This document shows positions 6,933 through 14,932 of a DNA stretch of 32,013 nt, piece after piece. A program made the position numbers and the translations under genes. The notes beneath the pieces were generated by a model. That model saw only the letters and a list, made by a program, of their open reading frames with translations, was not told where the DNA came from and made no database searches. Source of the DNA: Ruminococcus sp. (lineage in GTDB: Bacteria > Bacillota > Clostridia > Oscillospirales > Ruminococcaceae); NCBI GenBank assembly GCA_017461395.1, contig JAFTYF010000065.1:1-32013 (forward strand), read 5' to 3'. Within the stretch, counting starts at the first letter, position 1; each line of letters begins with the position of its first letter.

Positions 6933-8039
6933 ATGGAAGATAACAACAAGAACGCTTTATACTGTTCTCACTGCGGAACTCTTATTGAAGGCGACGACTA
7001 TGAGGAGGTCGGAGGTGAAATAGTCTGCATAGGCTGTTATGAGCATCACACAACAACCTGCGACAGGTGCGGAAATGTTGTATGGCTCGATGATTCGTAT
7101 GGTGACGAGTACACAACTCTCTGCTCTCATTGCTATCACAATCACTACACTCGATGTTCCTGCTGTGATGCACTTTTGCACGAAGATGACTGCTACCACT
7201 TAAACGGAGATGATTACTGTTCCGATTGCTACCATGAAGAAGTCGACAGATGCCGAAATATCCACGATTACGGCTATAAACCCGAGCCTGTATTCTACGG
7301 TGACGGCAACAGATTCTTTGGTGTTGAGCTCGAAATAGACGGCGCAGGAAAGGACGATGATAACGCTGAACAGCTACTCAAAATTGCCAACGCCACTCAA
7401 GACCGCATCTACATAAAGGGAGACGGTTCACTTGATGACGGTATGGAAATAGTCACGCACCCGATGTCGTTAAATTACCATAAGGGCTTTTGTTGGGACG
7501 AGCTTATGAAAAAGGCTATATATCTGGGATATCGCTCACATCAGACTTCCACCTGTGGGCTTCATGTTCATGTAAATCGGAACTGCCTCGGCGAATCTAG
7601 GGAAGAGCAGGACGAGGTCATCAGCCGCATTCTCTACTTCGTGGAGCACCATTGGAATGAGCTTCTGAAATTCTCCCGCCGTTCTGAGTATGCTATGAAT
7701 AGGTGGGCTTCACGCTACGGTTATGAGAATTCAGCAAGAGCAATCCTCGACAAAGCCAAGAAAGGCAATAATGGACGTTATGCGGCTGTGAATCTGATGA
7801 ACTACTCGACCATTGAGTTCCGAATGTTCCGTGGCACGCTCAAACTGAATACCTTCATGGCAACTCTGGAGCTGGTCAATGCGATCATTAACGTGGCTCT
7901 GGACTACAGTGAGGAAGGACTTCACAAGCTGTCGTGGTCGGAGTTCGTCAGCAGCATAACTGAGCCAGAGCTAATCGCATATCTCAAGGAGCGCAGGCTC
8001 TACATCAACGATATTACTGCAATTGAGGAGGATTTATAA
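6933..8039 (+). CDS. Amidoligase (Amidoligase_2 family) with N-terminal zinc fingers
   Basis: Starting at the ATG after TATGGAGG, the protein has 368 residues. Residues 10-110 contain a series of CxxC pairs (CSHC, CIGC, CDRC, CSHC, CSCC, CSDC) that form LIM-like zinc modules. The rest is the glutamine-synthetase-fold amidoligase: FFGVELEIDG, GDGSLDDGMEIVTHP with acidic metal ligands, CGLHVHVN and YSTIEFRMFRGTL are the family's metal/ATP and substrate motifs. This family joins carboxyl and amino groups and was predicted from comparative genomics (Iyer, Aravind and colleagues) to modify peptides or make unusual metabolites. A class II glutamine amidotransferase two genes downstream, the usual partner, supports the call. 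The substrate is unknown. The stop overlaps the next gene by TAATG. Confidence 0.85.
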   Translation: MEDNNKNALYCSHCGTLIEGDDYEEVGGEIVCIGCYEHHTTTCDRCGNVVWLDDSYGDEYTTLCSHCYHNHYTRCSCCDALLHEDDCYHLNGDDYCSDCYHEEVDRCRNIHDYGYKPEPVFYGDGNRFFGVELEIDGAGKDDDNAEQLLKIANATQDRIYIKGDGSLDDGMEIVTHPMSLNYHKGFCWDELMKKAIYLGYRSHQTSTCGLHVHVNRNCLGESREEQDEVISRILYFVEHHWNELLKFSRRSEYAMNRWASRYGYENSARAILDKAKKGNNGRYAAVNLMNYSTIEFRMFRGTLKLNTFMATLELVNAIINVALDYSEEGLHKLSWSEFVSSITEPELIAYLKERRLYINDITAIEEDL

Positions 8040-8194
8040 TGGGCTTATTATCGGACATTTTTGACATCGACAAGGACACCGAAAAGGACATCAAGGACAT
8101 AATAAAAATCATAGGTTTAGTCGCATTAGTTATCGGCGGAGCAGGCGCTGGATCACTGCTGGAGCTCCCCTGCAACGATGAGAAGGAGGAATAA
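8039..8194 (+). CDS. 51-aa single-span membrane peptide
   Basis: A short gene translationally coupled to the amidoligase through TAATG, with GAGGAGG 7 bp upstream, and followed 2 bp later by the amidotransferase. The product has a charged N-terminal half (DIDKDTEKDIKD), one hydrophobic Gly/Ala-rich segment (IIKIIGLVALVIGGAGAGSL) and an acidic tail. Tight spacing on both sides and a good ribosome site argue it is real. Possible roles are a substrate peptide or anchor for the amidoligase, or a small membrane-acting protein; nothing in the sequence decides between them. Confidence 0.7.
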   Translation: MGLLSDIFDIDKDTEKDIKDIIKIIGLVALVIGGAGAGSLLELPCNDEKEE

Positions 8195-8196
8195 TT

Positions 8197-9180
8197 ATGT
8201 GTAGTTTATTTGGTTGGTTAGATTATCAGGGCATCGTGCCCTACAGGGTAAAGAAGAAGCTCACACAGGCACTGGCTAACGCCGCTGAAGAACGCGGCAC
8301 CGATGCAGCCGGTATCAGCTACGTTCACGGAAATGATGTGGTGATCTTCAAGCGTCCCAAGCCTGCCCACAAGCTGCATTTCAGTATTCCGGAAGGCACT
8401 TCTGCTGTCATGGGTCACACAAGAATGACAACGCAGGGCAATGAGAAATTCAACTATAATAATCACCCATTCCCCGGTGTTGCCGGGGATACAGCTTTTG
8501 CATTTGCCCACAACGGCGTGCTGTGGAACGACAAAGAGCTGCGGAAGGATAAGCTCATACCTGCAACACATATAGAGACCGACTCTTACGCTGCCTGTCA
8601 GCTGATAGAGCAGCAGGACAAGCTCGATTTTGACAGTCTCAAATACATGGCTGAGACAGTGGAAGGCAACTTCACTTTCAGCCTGCTTGATGATAACAAT
8701 AACCTATATATCGTCAAGGGCAGCAATCCCATGTGCCTGTTGCACTTTAAGGATATCGGGCTGTATGTATACGCTTCTACTGAAAGTATCATGAAGAATG
8801 CTCTCCGTAGGATAGGCTTGCATAAGTTTGCATCTGAGCGTATCAAAACTGATGAAGGAGATATCATTCGTATCGACAGGAACGGAGATATCACACGCTC
8901 GGAGTTCAAGCCTGCTCCACAGTTTAGCAGGTTCTCAACGTCCCGCGGCTGGTATAACGACTATGACGATTATTACTCCGCATATGAGCAGACGCTTATT
9001 GATATGGCTTCTCTTTACGGCTCTGACCCCGATGAGATAATAATGCTTTTGGAGTACGGATATACAGTTGTGGAGGTCGAAGAAATGTTGATGGATAATA
9101 ATCTTCTGCGTGAGGAGGTCAACGAGATAAAGTACCTGTCGGGCGAGTACATCTACGAAGATTGCTACGGTATCGTCTGA
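8197..9180 (+). CDS. Class II glutamine amidotransferase
   Basis: The 327-residue protein begins MCSLFGWL, so after removal of Met1 the catalytic Cys2 is N-terminal as in Ntn hydrolases. RGTDAAGI, GHTRMTTQGN, AHNGVLWND and HIETDSYAACQLI are the conserved glutamine-binding and oxyanion motifs of GATase II (PurF/GlmS/YafJ-like). The ~220-residue catalytic domain is followed by an acidic C-terminal region without a synthase domain, so ammonia must be used by another protein, most simply the amidoligase encoded upstream. AAGGAGG lies at a standard distance from the ATG. The retron promoter starts only 4 bp after the stop codon. Confidence 0.92.
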   Translation: MCSLFGWLDYQGIVPYRVKKKLTQALANAAEERGTDAAGISYVHGNDVVIFKRPKPAHKLHFSIPEGTSAVMGHTRMTTQGNEKFNYNNHPFPGVAGDTAFAFAHNGVLWNDKELRKDKLIPATHIETDSYAACQLIEQQDKLDFDSLKYMAETVEGNFTFSLLDDNNNLYIVKGSNPMCLLHFKDIGLYVYASTESIMKNALRRIGLHKFASERIKTDEGDIIRIDRNGDITRSEFKPAPQFSRFSTSRGWYNDYDDYYSAYEQTLIDMASLYGSDPDEIIMLLEYGYTVVEVEEMLMDNNLLREEVNEIKYLSGEYIYEDCYGIV

Positions 9181-9183
9181 CTA

Positions 9184-9212
9184 TTGCAATCAACGAACTG
9201 GCGTGATATAAT
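9184..9212 (+). promoter_or_regulatory. Promoter of the retron non-coding RNA
   Basis: TTGCAA (9184-9189), a 17-bp spacer and TATAAT (9207-9212) form a near-consensus sigma-A promoter. Initiation about seven bases downstream falls at 9219, exactly the first base of the a1 repeat of the retron RNA. Confidence 0.8.
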
Positions 9213-9218
9213 ATAAGC

Positions 9219-9388
9219 AACAGCCGTTGGCAGCGAATTTGCACAAGCAAAACTGCGGCGAGTCGCCGCGGGTGATTTTAGGACTAAGATCAAAATAAAA
9301 AGTTCTCCACCGAATCCGAATTAACTGCGTTAATAAAAATTCGGCTCCGAACGTTTTAATGCTTTTGTGCCGGCGGCTGTTAAACTTA
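9219..9388 (+). ncRNA. Retron msr-msd RNA
   Basis: The inverted repeats a1 AACAGCCGTTGGC (9219-9231) and a2 GCCGGCGGCTGTT (9369-9381) pair over 13 bp with two G-U pairs, and TAAG/CTTA (9214-9217/9385-9388) could extend the stem. AGCG just after a1 offers a plausible branching G. The msr part has three hairpins: TTTGC/GCAAA around ACAA (9238-9251), GCGGCG/CGCCGC around AGT (9255-9269) and GATTTTA/TAAGATC around GGAC (9274-9291). The msd part is a long arm closed by AAAAGTTC against GAACGTTTT with an inner stem CCGAAT/ATTCGG and ATTAAC/GTTAAT around TGC. This is the standard retron layout directly before a retron-type reverse transcriptase. Exact 3' end and branching base are inferred. Confidence 0.85.
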
Positions 9389-9407
9389 AAGGATAGGAGG
9401 CTTAGGT

Positions 9408-10361
9408 ATGATAGATGCTGATGTTATGAAAATATCCGAAACTCTTGATGTCCCTGCGAATAAGCTGTATATGCTCAGCAATAACTATACTGCTCGCAAG
9501 AAGCGTCGAGGCAGTAAATATGAAAACTATCACACGGTTATCATTCATCACGGACGCGGCCACAAGAACCGAAAACTCAGCGTGCCTAATGCCTTCCTTA
9601 AAATGGTTCAGCGCGGGATACTTGAACAATATCTGTATCAACTTGAAATTTCAGAGTATTCGACTGCGTACTGTAAGGGAAAGTCTCTGCTCGATAACGC
9701 CTCTCCACACGTTGGAAAGGAATGCGTGCTAAAGCTCGATATATCTCACTTCTTTGACAGCATTGATGATGATGCGGTCTATCTTGTGATGAAGCGTCTT
9801 GGATTGTCAATTCCAGCAACAACACTGCTGACGCACCTCTGTATCTACAAAGCAAGACTGCCGCAGGGGGCTCCGACCTCGTCTTACATAGCCAATTTGG
9901 TGATGATGCAGTTTGACGAAAGGTTAGGTAGCTGGTGTAGTGAGCGTAACATAACCTATACCCGATACTGTGACGATATGACGTTCTCGGGTAATAAGGC
10001 TGATATACGCAGTGCCAATGTCGTTGGTAAAGTCAGGCGTATGTTGTATCGTATGGGACTTACGCTCAATGATAAGAAAACTGTATTTATCAGCTCATCG
10101 CAGCAGCAGCGAGTTACTGGCGTAGTTGTCAATGAAAAGCCAACGCTTTCTCGCAGTCAGAAACGTTCACTGCGTCAGGAAGTTTACTACTGTCAGAAGT
10201 ACGGAGCTGCTAAGAGCATCAATCGCAGGGGACTTGATATATCCCCTGACAAATACCTTCATTCTCTGCTCGGACGTATAGCGTTTGCACTGCAAATTGA
10301 GCCTGAAAATGCTGAGATAAAAGAATACTTTGAAACAGTCAAAAATCTAATAAATACTTAA
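9408..10361 (+). CDS. Retron reverse transcriptase
   Basis: The 317-residue protein shows the reverse-transcriptase motifs in order: KLDISHFFDSI with Asp111, RLPQGAPTSSYIANL (150-164), TRYCDDMTFSG with the catalytic YCDD at 187-190, and NDKKTVF. It also carries the two features that distinguish retron enzymes, the region-X motif NASPH (97-101, NAxxH) and VTG (236-238) in region Y. It reverse-transcribes the msd part of the RNA encoded just upstream, producing branched msDNA. ATAGGAGG precedes the ATG, 20 bp after the RNA's a2 repeat. There is no fused effector domain; length is normal for a stand-alone retron enzyme. Retrons act in anti-phage defence, usually with an effector next door; none of the known types is recognisable here. 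Confidence 0.92.
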   Translation: MIDADVMKISETLDVPANKLYMLSNNYTARKKRRGSKYENYHTVIIHHGRGHKNRKLSVPNAFLKMVQRGILEQYLYQLEISEYSTAYCKGKSLLDNASPHVGKECVLKLDISHFFDSIDDDAVYLVMKRLGLSIPATTLLTHLCIYKARLPQGAPTSSYIANLVMMQFDERLGSWCSERNITYTRYCDDMTFSGNKADIRSANVVGKVRRMLYRMGLTLNDKKTVFISSSQQQRVTGVVVNEKPTLSRSQKRSLRQEVYYCQKYGAAKSINRRGLDISPDKYLHSLLGRIAFALQIEPENAEIKEYFETVKNLINT

Positions 10362-10395
10362 GCCGCCAGCAAGCAATGGCGGCATTCTTATTTTA
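10362..10395 (+). terminator. Terminator after the retron reverse transcriptase
   Basis: GCCGCCA (10362-10368) and TGGCGGC (10377-10383) pair around AGCAAGCA-type loop sequence and are followed by ATTCTTATTTT. It separates the retron unit from recombinase 2. Confidence 0.7.
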
Positions 10396-10408
10396 GGAGT
10401 GATGTAAT

Positions 10409-11587
10409 ATGCCAAAAAACGCAAACAGCGAAGGCAGCATTTACAAAGACAAAAACGGACGTTGGCGCGGAGCTGTTACACTTTACTGCGAAAACGGTAC
10501 GCCCAAACGCAAATACTTATCCGGCAGAACCAAACGTGAAGTAACTGAAAAAGTCAATAAGCTACTGAATGAAGTTAAGTACAATGACTACACCGAGCCT
10601 TCAAAGATCACGTTTTACGAATGGCTGATGATCTGGATAGATATGTACTGTATCGGTCAGCTGAAGCCGTCCACCACTGTCAATTATGAAGCATATATTG
10701 ACCGGCACATTAAATCGTCTATCGGAAACATTAAGCTGTGCGACCTGACTCCTTTGATGCTTCAAAGGTTTTATCAAGAAAAATACAAAAACGGCAGACT
10801 AGACGGAACAGGAGGTCTAAGTGCCAAGACCATGCACAACCTTCACACGATGATACACACTGCTCTTGATAAAGCTTATAAAATGGGATATGTCAACCGC
10901 AACGTTTCCGACCTCGTAACTGTTCCCAAGATAGTAAAACAGGAAAGACGTTTCTTTACAGTTGAGGAGCAGACGGAGCTTCAAAAGTACCTGCCTGACG
11001 AACGCATCGGAATGGCTGTACTGCTTGACCTTTACACCGGACTTCGCATGGGTGAACTACTGGGTCTGCCGTGGGAAAATGTTCATCTTGATCTTAACGG
11101 CGACAGCTATATCAAGATCACGCAGACTATCAACCGCATAAAGAATCCTGATCGGAACAGTCCTCAGAAAACGATACTCTTCTTCGATACACCAAAGACA
11201 AAGTATTCGATAAGAACGATACCACTGCTTCCTGAGATAGCCGAGAAGTTATCACAGCATAGAGAAAAGCAACTGCACCTGATATCAGAAAATGGCTGGA
11301 AGGATACTGGACTTGTCTTCCTTACCAGTACAGGAACGCCCTTCGATCCTAAGAATTTTCAGAACGCTTTTAAGGCTATGCTCAAACGTCATAATATGCG
11401 AATCATCAATGTACACGGTATAAGACATACTTTCGCAACCCGCAGTCTTGAAAGCGGTATGGATATAAAGACACTCAGCCGCATACTCGGACACAGTTCC
11501 ATTCAGATAAGCCTTGATCTGTATGCTCACGTCACAGATCAGCTTCAGGCTGAACATATGGAGAATCTTCGCACTTTCTTGAAATAA
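10409..11587 (+). CDS. Tyrosine recombinase/integrase 2
   Basis: A complete 392-residue integrase. The N-terminus (EGSIYKDKNGRWRGAVTL) is the three-stranded arm-binding domain of Tn916-type integrases, then a SAM-like domain (about 65-165). Catalytic residues are Arg213 in YTGLRMGELLGL, Lys in PKTKYSIRTIPLL, His336/Arg339 in HGIRH, His362 in ILGHSS and Tyr372 in DLYAHV. AGGAGTGATGTAAT precedes the ATG. It ends the plus-strand block that includes the amidoligase cluster and retron, so it is the best candidate for moving that block. A strong terminator follows. No matching attachment repeats were found by eye. Confidence 0.95.
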   Translation: MPKNANSEGSIYKDKNGRWRGAVTLYCENGTPKRKYLSGRTKREVTEKVNKLLNEVKYNDYTEPSKITFYEWLMIWIDMYCIGQLKPSTTVNYEAYIDRHIKSSIGNIKLCDLTPLMLQRFYQEKYKNGRLDGTGGLSAKTMHNLHTMIHTALDKAYKMGYVNRNVSDLVTVPKIVKQERRFFTVEEQTELQKYLPDERIGMAVLLDLYTGLRMGELLGLPWENVHLDLNGDSYIKITQTINRIKNPDRNSPQKTILFFDTPKTKYSIRTIPLLPEIAEKLSQHREKQLHLISENGWKDTGLVFLTSTGTPFDPKNFQNAFKAMLKRHNMRIINVHGIRHTFATRSLESGMDIKTLSRILGHSSIQISLDLYAHVTDQLQAEHMENLRTFLK

Positions 11588-11596
11588 TATGATTTG

Positions 11597-11630
11597 CAGT
11601 TCGCCCTTCACGGGCGAGCTGTATTTTTTA
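11597..11630 (+). terminator. Terminator after recombinase 2
   Basis: CAGTTCGCCC and GGGCGAGCTG form a 10-bp stem (one G-U) around TTCAC, followed within two bases by TTTTTT. Confidence 0.85.
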
Positions 11631-11756
11631 TTATATATGAAGCTTTTTGTGGACAATTGGACACTCCGCTATATATAGCCATTTGCAAAGAGCAAAAAAG
11701 CATCTGTCGTTTTGGACAAGTGTTTTTTGAGTGCTCAGTTAGCACAGACGTAAAAA

Positions 11757-13271
11757 CTATTTCGTATTCGGGTTTTGTAAATACGTTTTATACAAAGACA
11801 ACGCATATCTTAGATGCTCATAAGAACTGGATCCATTTTGTAAGCATTCCTCAAATTGATTATCATAAAACTCTTTTTTCACTACGTCAACTTTTCTTAT
11901 GAAATCTTCAATCGCATTTTTATATTTCTTATAAAAATCGAAGAATAACTTATTTGCCTCATCAAGATTGTTTGTTTTTTCCTGAGCTTTAACAGCTCTC
12001 AAATATTTGTTAAGCATCGCTCCCTTTATGAAGTCTCTATAATTATCGTCAACCAACATAGAATCCAAAATGCAACTGAACTCATCTATCCATACTGTTA
12101 TAAGATATTTAAAAACAGTATTTTTGTCACTTAATTCTATACTTTGATTTTTGAGGAATTGTTCAAATCGAACGAAGCCAAGTTTAAATGCACTCGGCAA
12201 ATATTCATTATCTCCAAAGAGTAATCGGTAATCTATACACATTAATTCATTAAGAATGGAACCGATCTGATTACATCGATTTATACTCTGCTTTTTAAAA
12301 TCAATATACTTTTCATATATGTATGCATATGCTCTCTCAGCAAGTTTATTACGGATATTCTTCTTAATATCATTATTTTTATAATCTGGGAGAACTATAA
12401 CATCATTTAAGCTGAAAGCAACGCAAAGAAATCTCGGCACACTTCGATCTTTATTATGTCTCTTGTACTTATAAAAATCCTTTTGTTCATCAATAAGATC
12501 AAACATCTCCATCGGGTAATAGTTAATATTTTTTGCATACTGAATCTTTTTATAATTAATGGCATCAATTTCGTAGAAATCATTTTCAAGTTCAGAATGT
12601 GTAAATATAATCCTCTTGTCAACAGGACGCAGTTTCAAACAAGTGTCAATATCATCAGTAAGGTATTTTGATGATTCATACCCAAAGTCGATTAAAATAA
12701 CAGAATCACATTCATCAACAGTTCGTTTACCATAAGTAATCAATTCAGCATCAGACCACTTTGCAGTTTCATATATAAGCTCATATATATCTTTAACAAT
12801 GACCTCACAACGGATTTGATCTAACACCTCTTGATACTTGCTCTCAGTATCAGACGGATACTCTTCAAACAATACATCAAGTAGCTGTGTTATGAATCTA
12901 TAGATTAAGCGTGAAAACAGTGCCGTCTCTTCTTGGCTCTGAAATGTGTAATCGAGAGGAATATTTCTTTTTACGAAAAAATCCACAGAATTATACATAG
13001 CGGTAGTCTGATCAAATTTACTTTGATTATCTCTATTTCCCTTATACTTGAATTGACAATTCTTGTACGTTAACGCTATTTCAAATAAATTATAGTACCT
13101 TTCACGATCCACTGCTTGAAACGAGCAATCCTTAAGGTCTTGACCTTCACCGCGAGATATGATAGCAGTATCAGCATCAGTTTTCTGATAATTGTTTTTT
13201 GTAGTAACAAAAATACCCTTCACAAGACTTCTCAATTCCTGATGTCTATATTTATCATAATCAGATTTCAT
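11757..13271 (-). CDS. Protein of unknown function (cargo gene)
   Basis: A 504-residue, AT-rich gene alone on the minus strand between two plus-strand recombinase modules. I recognise no family. The protein is soluble-looking, rich in Tyr, Asp, Lys and Phe, with no signal peptide or transmembrane segment, no P-loop and no obvious nuclease motif. The central part (about 190-240) alternates short hydrophobic stretches such as SVILIDFGYESSKYL and KRIIFTHSELEND, suggestive of alpha/beta structure; the C-terminal half is helical. A TGATATTATG context precedes the start, with only a weak ribosome site. Its isolated position and base composition fit recently acquired cargo of a mobile element, possibly a single-gene defence protein; that is inference only. 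Confidence 0.75.
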   Translation of the reverse strand: MKSDYDKYRHQELRSLVKGIFVTTKNNYQKTDADTAIISRGEGQDLKDCSFQAVDRERYYNLFEIALTYKNCQFKYKGNRDNQSKFDQTTAMYNSVDFFVKRNIPLDYTFQSQEETALFSRLIYRFITQLLDVLFEEYPSDTESKYQEVLDQIRCEVIVKDIYELIYETAKWSDAELITYGKRTVDECDSVILIDFGYESSKYLTDDIDTCLKLRPVDKRIIFTHSELENDFYEIDAINYKKIQYAKNINYYPMEMFDLIDEQKDFYKYKRHNKDRSVPRFLCVAFSLNDVIVLPDYKNNDIKKNIRNKLAERAYAYIYEKYIDFKKQSINRCNQIGSILNELMCIDYRLLFGDNEYLPSAFKLGFVRFEQFLKNQSIELSDKNTVFKYLITVWIDEFSCILDSMLVDDNYRDFIKGAMLNKYLRAVKAQEKTNNLDEANKLFFDFYKKYKNAIEDFIRKVDVVKKEFYDNQFEECLQNGSSSYEHLRYALSLYKTYLQNPNTK

Positions 13272-13372
13272 AATATCACCTTATACTGTAATAATATATC
13301 TCCATTTGCTAATCCTCATAAATGGATATGTTTAAATATTTTACCCTCAATTTTGGGAAATAACCCCATAAA

Positions 13373-13400
13373 TTGACAAAGATTGCATTTGAGGTAGAAT
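13373..13400 (+). promoter_or_regulatory. Promoter of the excisionase-integrase operon
   Basis: TTGACA (13373-13378), a 16-bp spacer and TAGAAT (13395-13400), about 80 bp before the excisionase start. Confidence 0.65.
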
Positions 13401-13479
13401 TTACAATGTAAAAGTAAATCGGGCCCGAAACGCTTTTTTCACATAGAAACTTGAAATTTGAATATAGGAGGTACAGCAG

Positions 13480-13695
13480 ATGACTAATTCATTATCATGC
13501 TACTCAGCCGCCGAAGTGGCTAAAGCCACTGGTCTGAGTCTTTCAATGGTCAGAAAGCTTACACGCACAGGTGAAATACCACATATCAGAGTTGGAAGAA
13601 GAATCTTATATCCGATAACAGCTCTGAACGAATGGATGTTCTCGATTATAATCAGTCAAGCTGCCACAGAAACGGATGATGATTTAGATGGCTAA
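13480..13695 (+). CDS. Excisionase-type helix-turn-helix protein
   Basis: A 71-residue protein with a MerR/excisionase winged helix: CYSAAEVAKATGLSLSMVRKL followed by GEIPHIRVGRRILYPITALNEW, the typical turn and wing. Such proteins direct integrase toward excision. Its gene overlaps the recombinase 3 start by 8 bp, the usual xis-int order, and AGGAGG lies before its ATG. The last 15 residues are acidic and unstructured. Confidence 0.88.
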   Translation: MTNSLSCYSAAEVAKATGLSLSMVRKLTRTGEIPHIRVGRRILYPITALNEWMFSIIISQAATETDDDLDG

Positions 13696-14890
13696 AAAAC
13701 GCGCAAACGGCGAGGGGTCCATATATCGTCTCCCCACCGGAAAATGGGGAGCTGCAATTCATGTGCCTTTGCCGGATGGCTCGAAGCATCGCAAATCATT
13801 AAAATTTCATACCAGACGCGAGGCAAGCGAGTGGTTAACAAGAATCAAGGCGGAAATACAGGCGGGGAAACCCGTCCTGTGTTCCGACCAAACTTTCGGA
13901 GAGTACATGGTACAGTGGCTCGAGAAATTCGGTGCAGTTTCTATCAGAGATTCAACGAAGATGAACTACATCGGATATCTAAAACACATCCAACGTCATA
14001 AGGTCAAGGACATCAAGCTGAAGGAGCTGACTACAGATCACCTTCAAGATTTCATCTCTTATCTTCGAAATGTTGGACACATGGACGCACCTGAGCAGTC
14101 TCTCAGCGCCAAGACAATACGCAATGTGTTAAATATGATACATAAAGCGTTGGAGCATGCTGTAGGGCGCCAACTCATATACCACAATCCGGCTGACTAC
14201 GTACAATTACCACGTGTCATTACGCCCGATATAAGAGTACTGACAGAGGACGAGATACGCCGATTCGTAGCAGCAATGGAGGGTAACACCCTCCAGATAT
14301 CGCTGATACTGATGCTGTTCTGTGGTTTAAGGTTGGGAGAGTGCTGTGCGCTGACTCATAGCGACGTACTCTGTACTGACGGTATCTACCACCTCAACAT
14401 CTCAAAGTCCTTGAACAGAGTTTCGAACTTTGAAGCGAAGGAAGGCGAACCGAAGACTATCCTTTGGGTTCAAGAGACCAAGACCTCAAAGGGTAAGAGA
14501 CAGATACCTCTGCTTCCTGAAGTTGCTGAGAAGGTGCTTACACACATGGCATGGCAACAGGAGCAGGCTGCAAAGTCGTACGGTACTTACGAGGATAATC
14601 CATGGCTTGTAGCCAATGAACTCGGTCATTACCTCGATCCAGGAACCGTAAGGAAGAAGCTGAAAGCTGTTGCTGAGAGCATAGGTATCAACGACTTTCA
14701 TCCTCATTGTCTGCGTCATACTTACGCTTCTCAAGCGGTAAAAGCAGGCGTTCCACTCCCATTCCTGAGTGACATTCTCGGACATGAAAGTACGTCGTTT
14801 ACCGCAAAGATATATGTATCGCTCGACCTTGAAGGTCGGGCAAAGGCTCAGACAGCAATGTCGGAGCTTGTTAAAAAATCATTAAAATAA
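13688..14890 (+). CDS. Tyrosine recombinase/integrase 3
   Basis: A complete 400-residue integrase with an arm-binding N-terminus (ANGEGSIYRLPTGKWGAAI), a core-binding domain (about 68-175) and catalytic residues Arg215 in FCGLRLGECCAL, Lys in ETKTSKGKRQIPLL, His340/Arg343 in HCLRH, His366 in ILGHES and Tyr376 in AKIYVSL. It is coupled to the excisionase upstream and followed by replication and mobilization genes in the same direction, so this is the backbone of an integrative mobilizable element. Integrases with this gene order often use tRNA genes, and an initiator tRNA lies at the element's right end. It is only distantly related to recombinase 2. Confidence 0.95.
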   Translation: MAKKRANGEGSIYRLPTGKWGAAIHVPLPDGSKHRKSLKFHTRREASEWLTRIKAEIQAGKPVLCSDQTFGEYMVQWLEKFGAVSIRDSTKMNYIGYLKHIQRHKVKDIKLKELTTDHLQDFISYLRNVGHMDAPEQSLSAKTIRNVLNMIHKALEHAVGRQLIYHNPADYVQLPRVITPDIRVLTEDEIRRFVAAMEGNTLQISLILMLFCGLRLGECCALTHSDVLCTDGIYHLNISKSLNRVSNFEAKEGEPKTILWVQETKTSKGKRQIPLLPEVAEKVLTHMAWQQEQAAKSYGTYEDNPWLVANELGHYLDPGTVRKKLKAVAESIGINDFHPHCLRHTYASQAVKAGVPLPFLSDILGHESTSFTAKIYVSLDLEGRAKAQTAMSELVKKSLK

Positions 14891-14899
14891 TACTCTATA

Positions 14900-14918
14900 G
14901 GCGGGCGAAATGCCCGCC
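14900..14918 (+). terminator. Hairpin between recombinase 3 and the primase-like gene
   Basis: GGCGGGC and GCCCGCC pair around GAAAT. No T run follows; GGAAAGGAAA, the ribosome site of the next gene, does. It resembles the hairpins after DUF960 and the retron enzyme and may protect or partly terminate the message. Confidence 0.45.
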
Positions 14919-14932
14919 GGAAAGGAAATATT

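Noticed and set aside
9201..9217. Repeat of the TGATATA recombinase core near the retron promoter
   Set aside because: The GTGATATAATATAAG stretch lacks the CGCAAAT arms and is explained by the promoter -10 box.
11668..11679. Possible attachment-site match: ATATATAGCCA shared between the regions at about 3440 and 11669
   Set aside because: Only 11 bp of AT-rich sequence match and the similarity ends at once; chance is likely.
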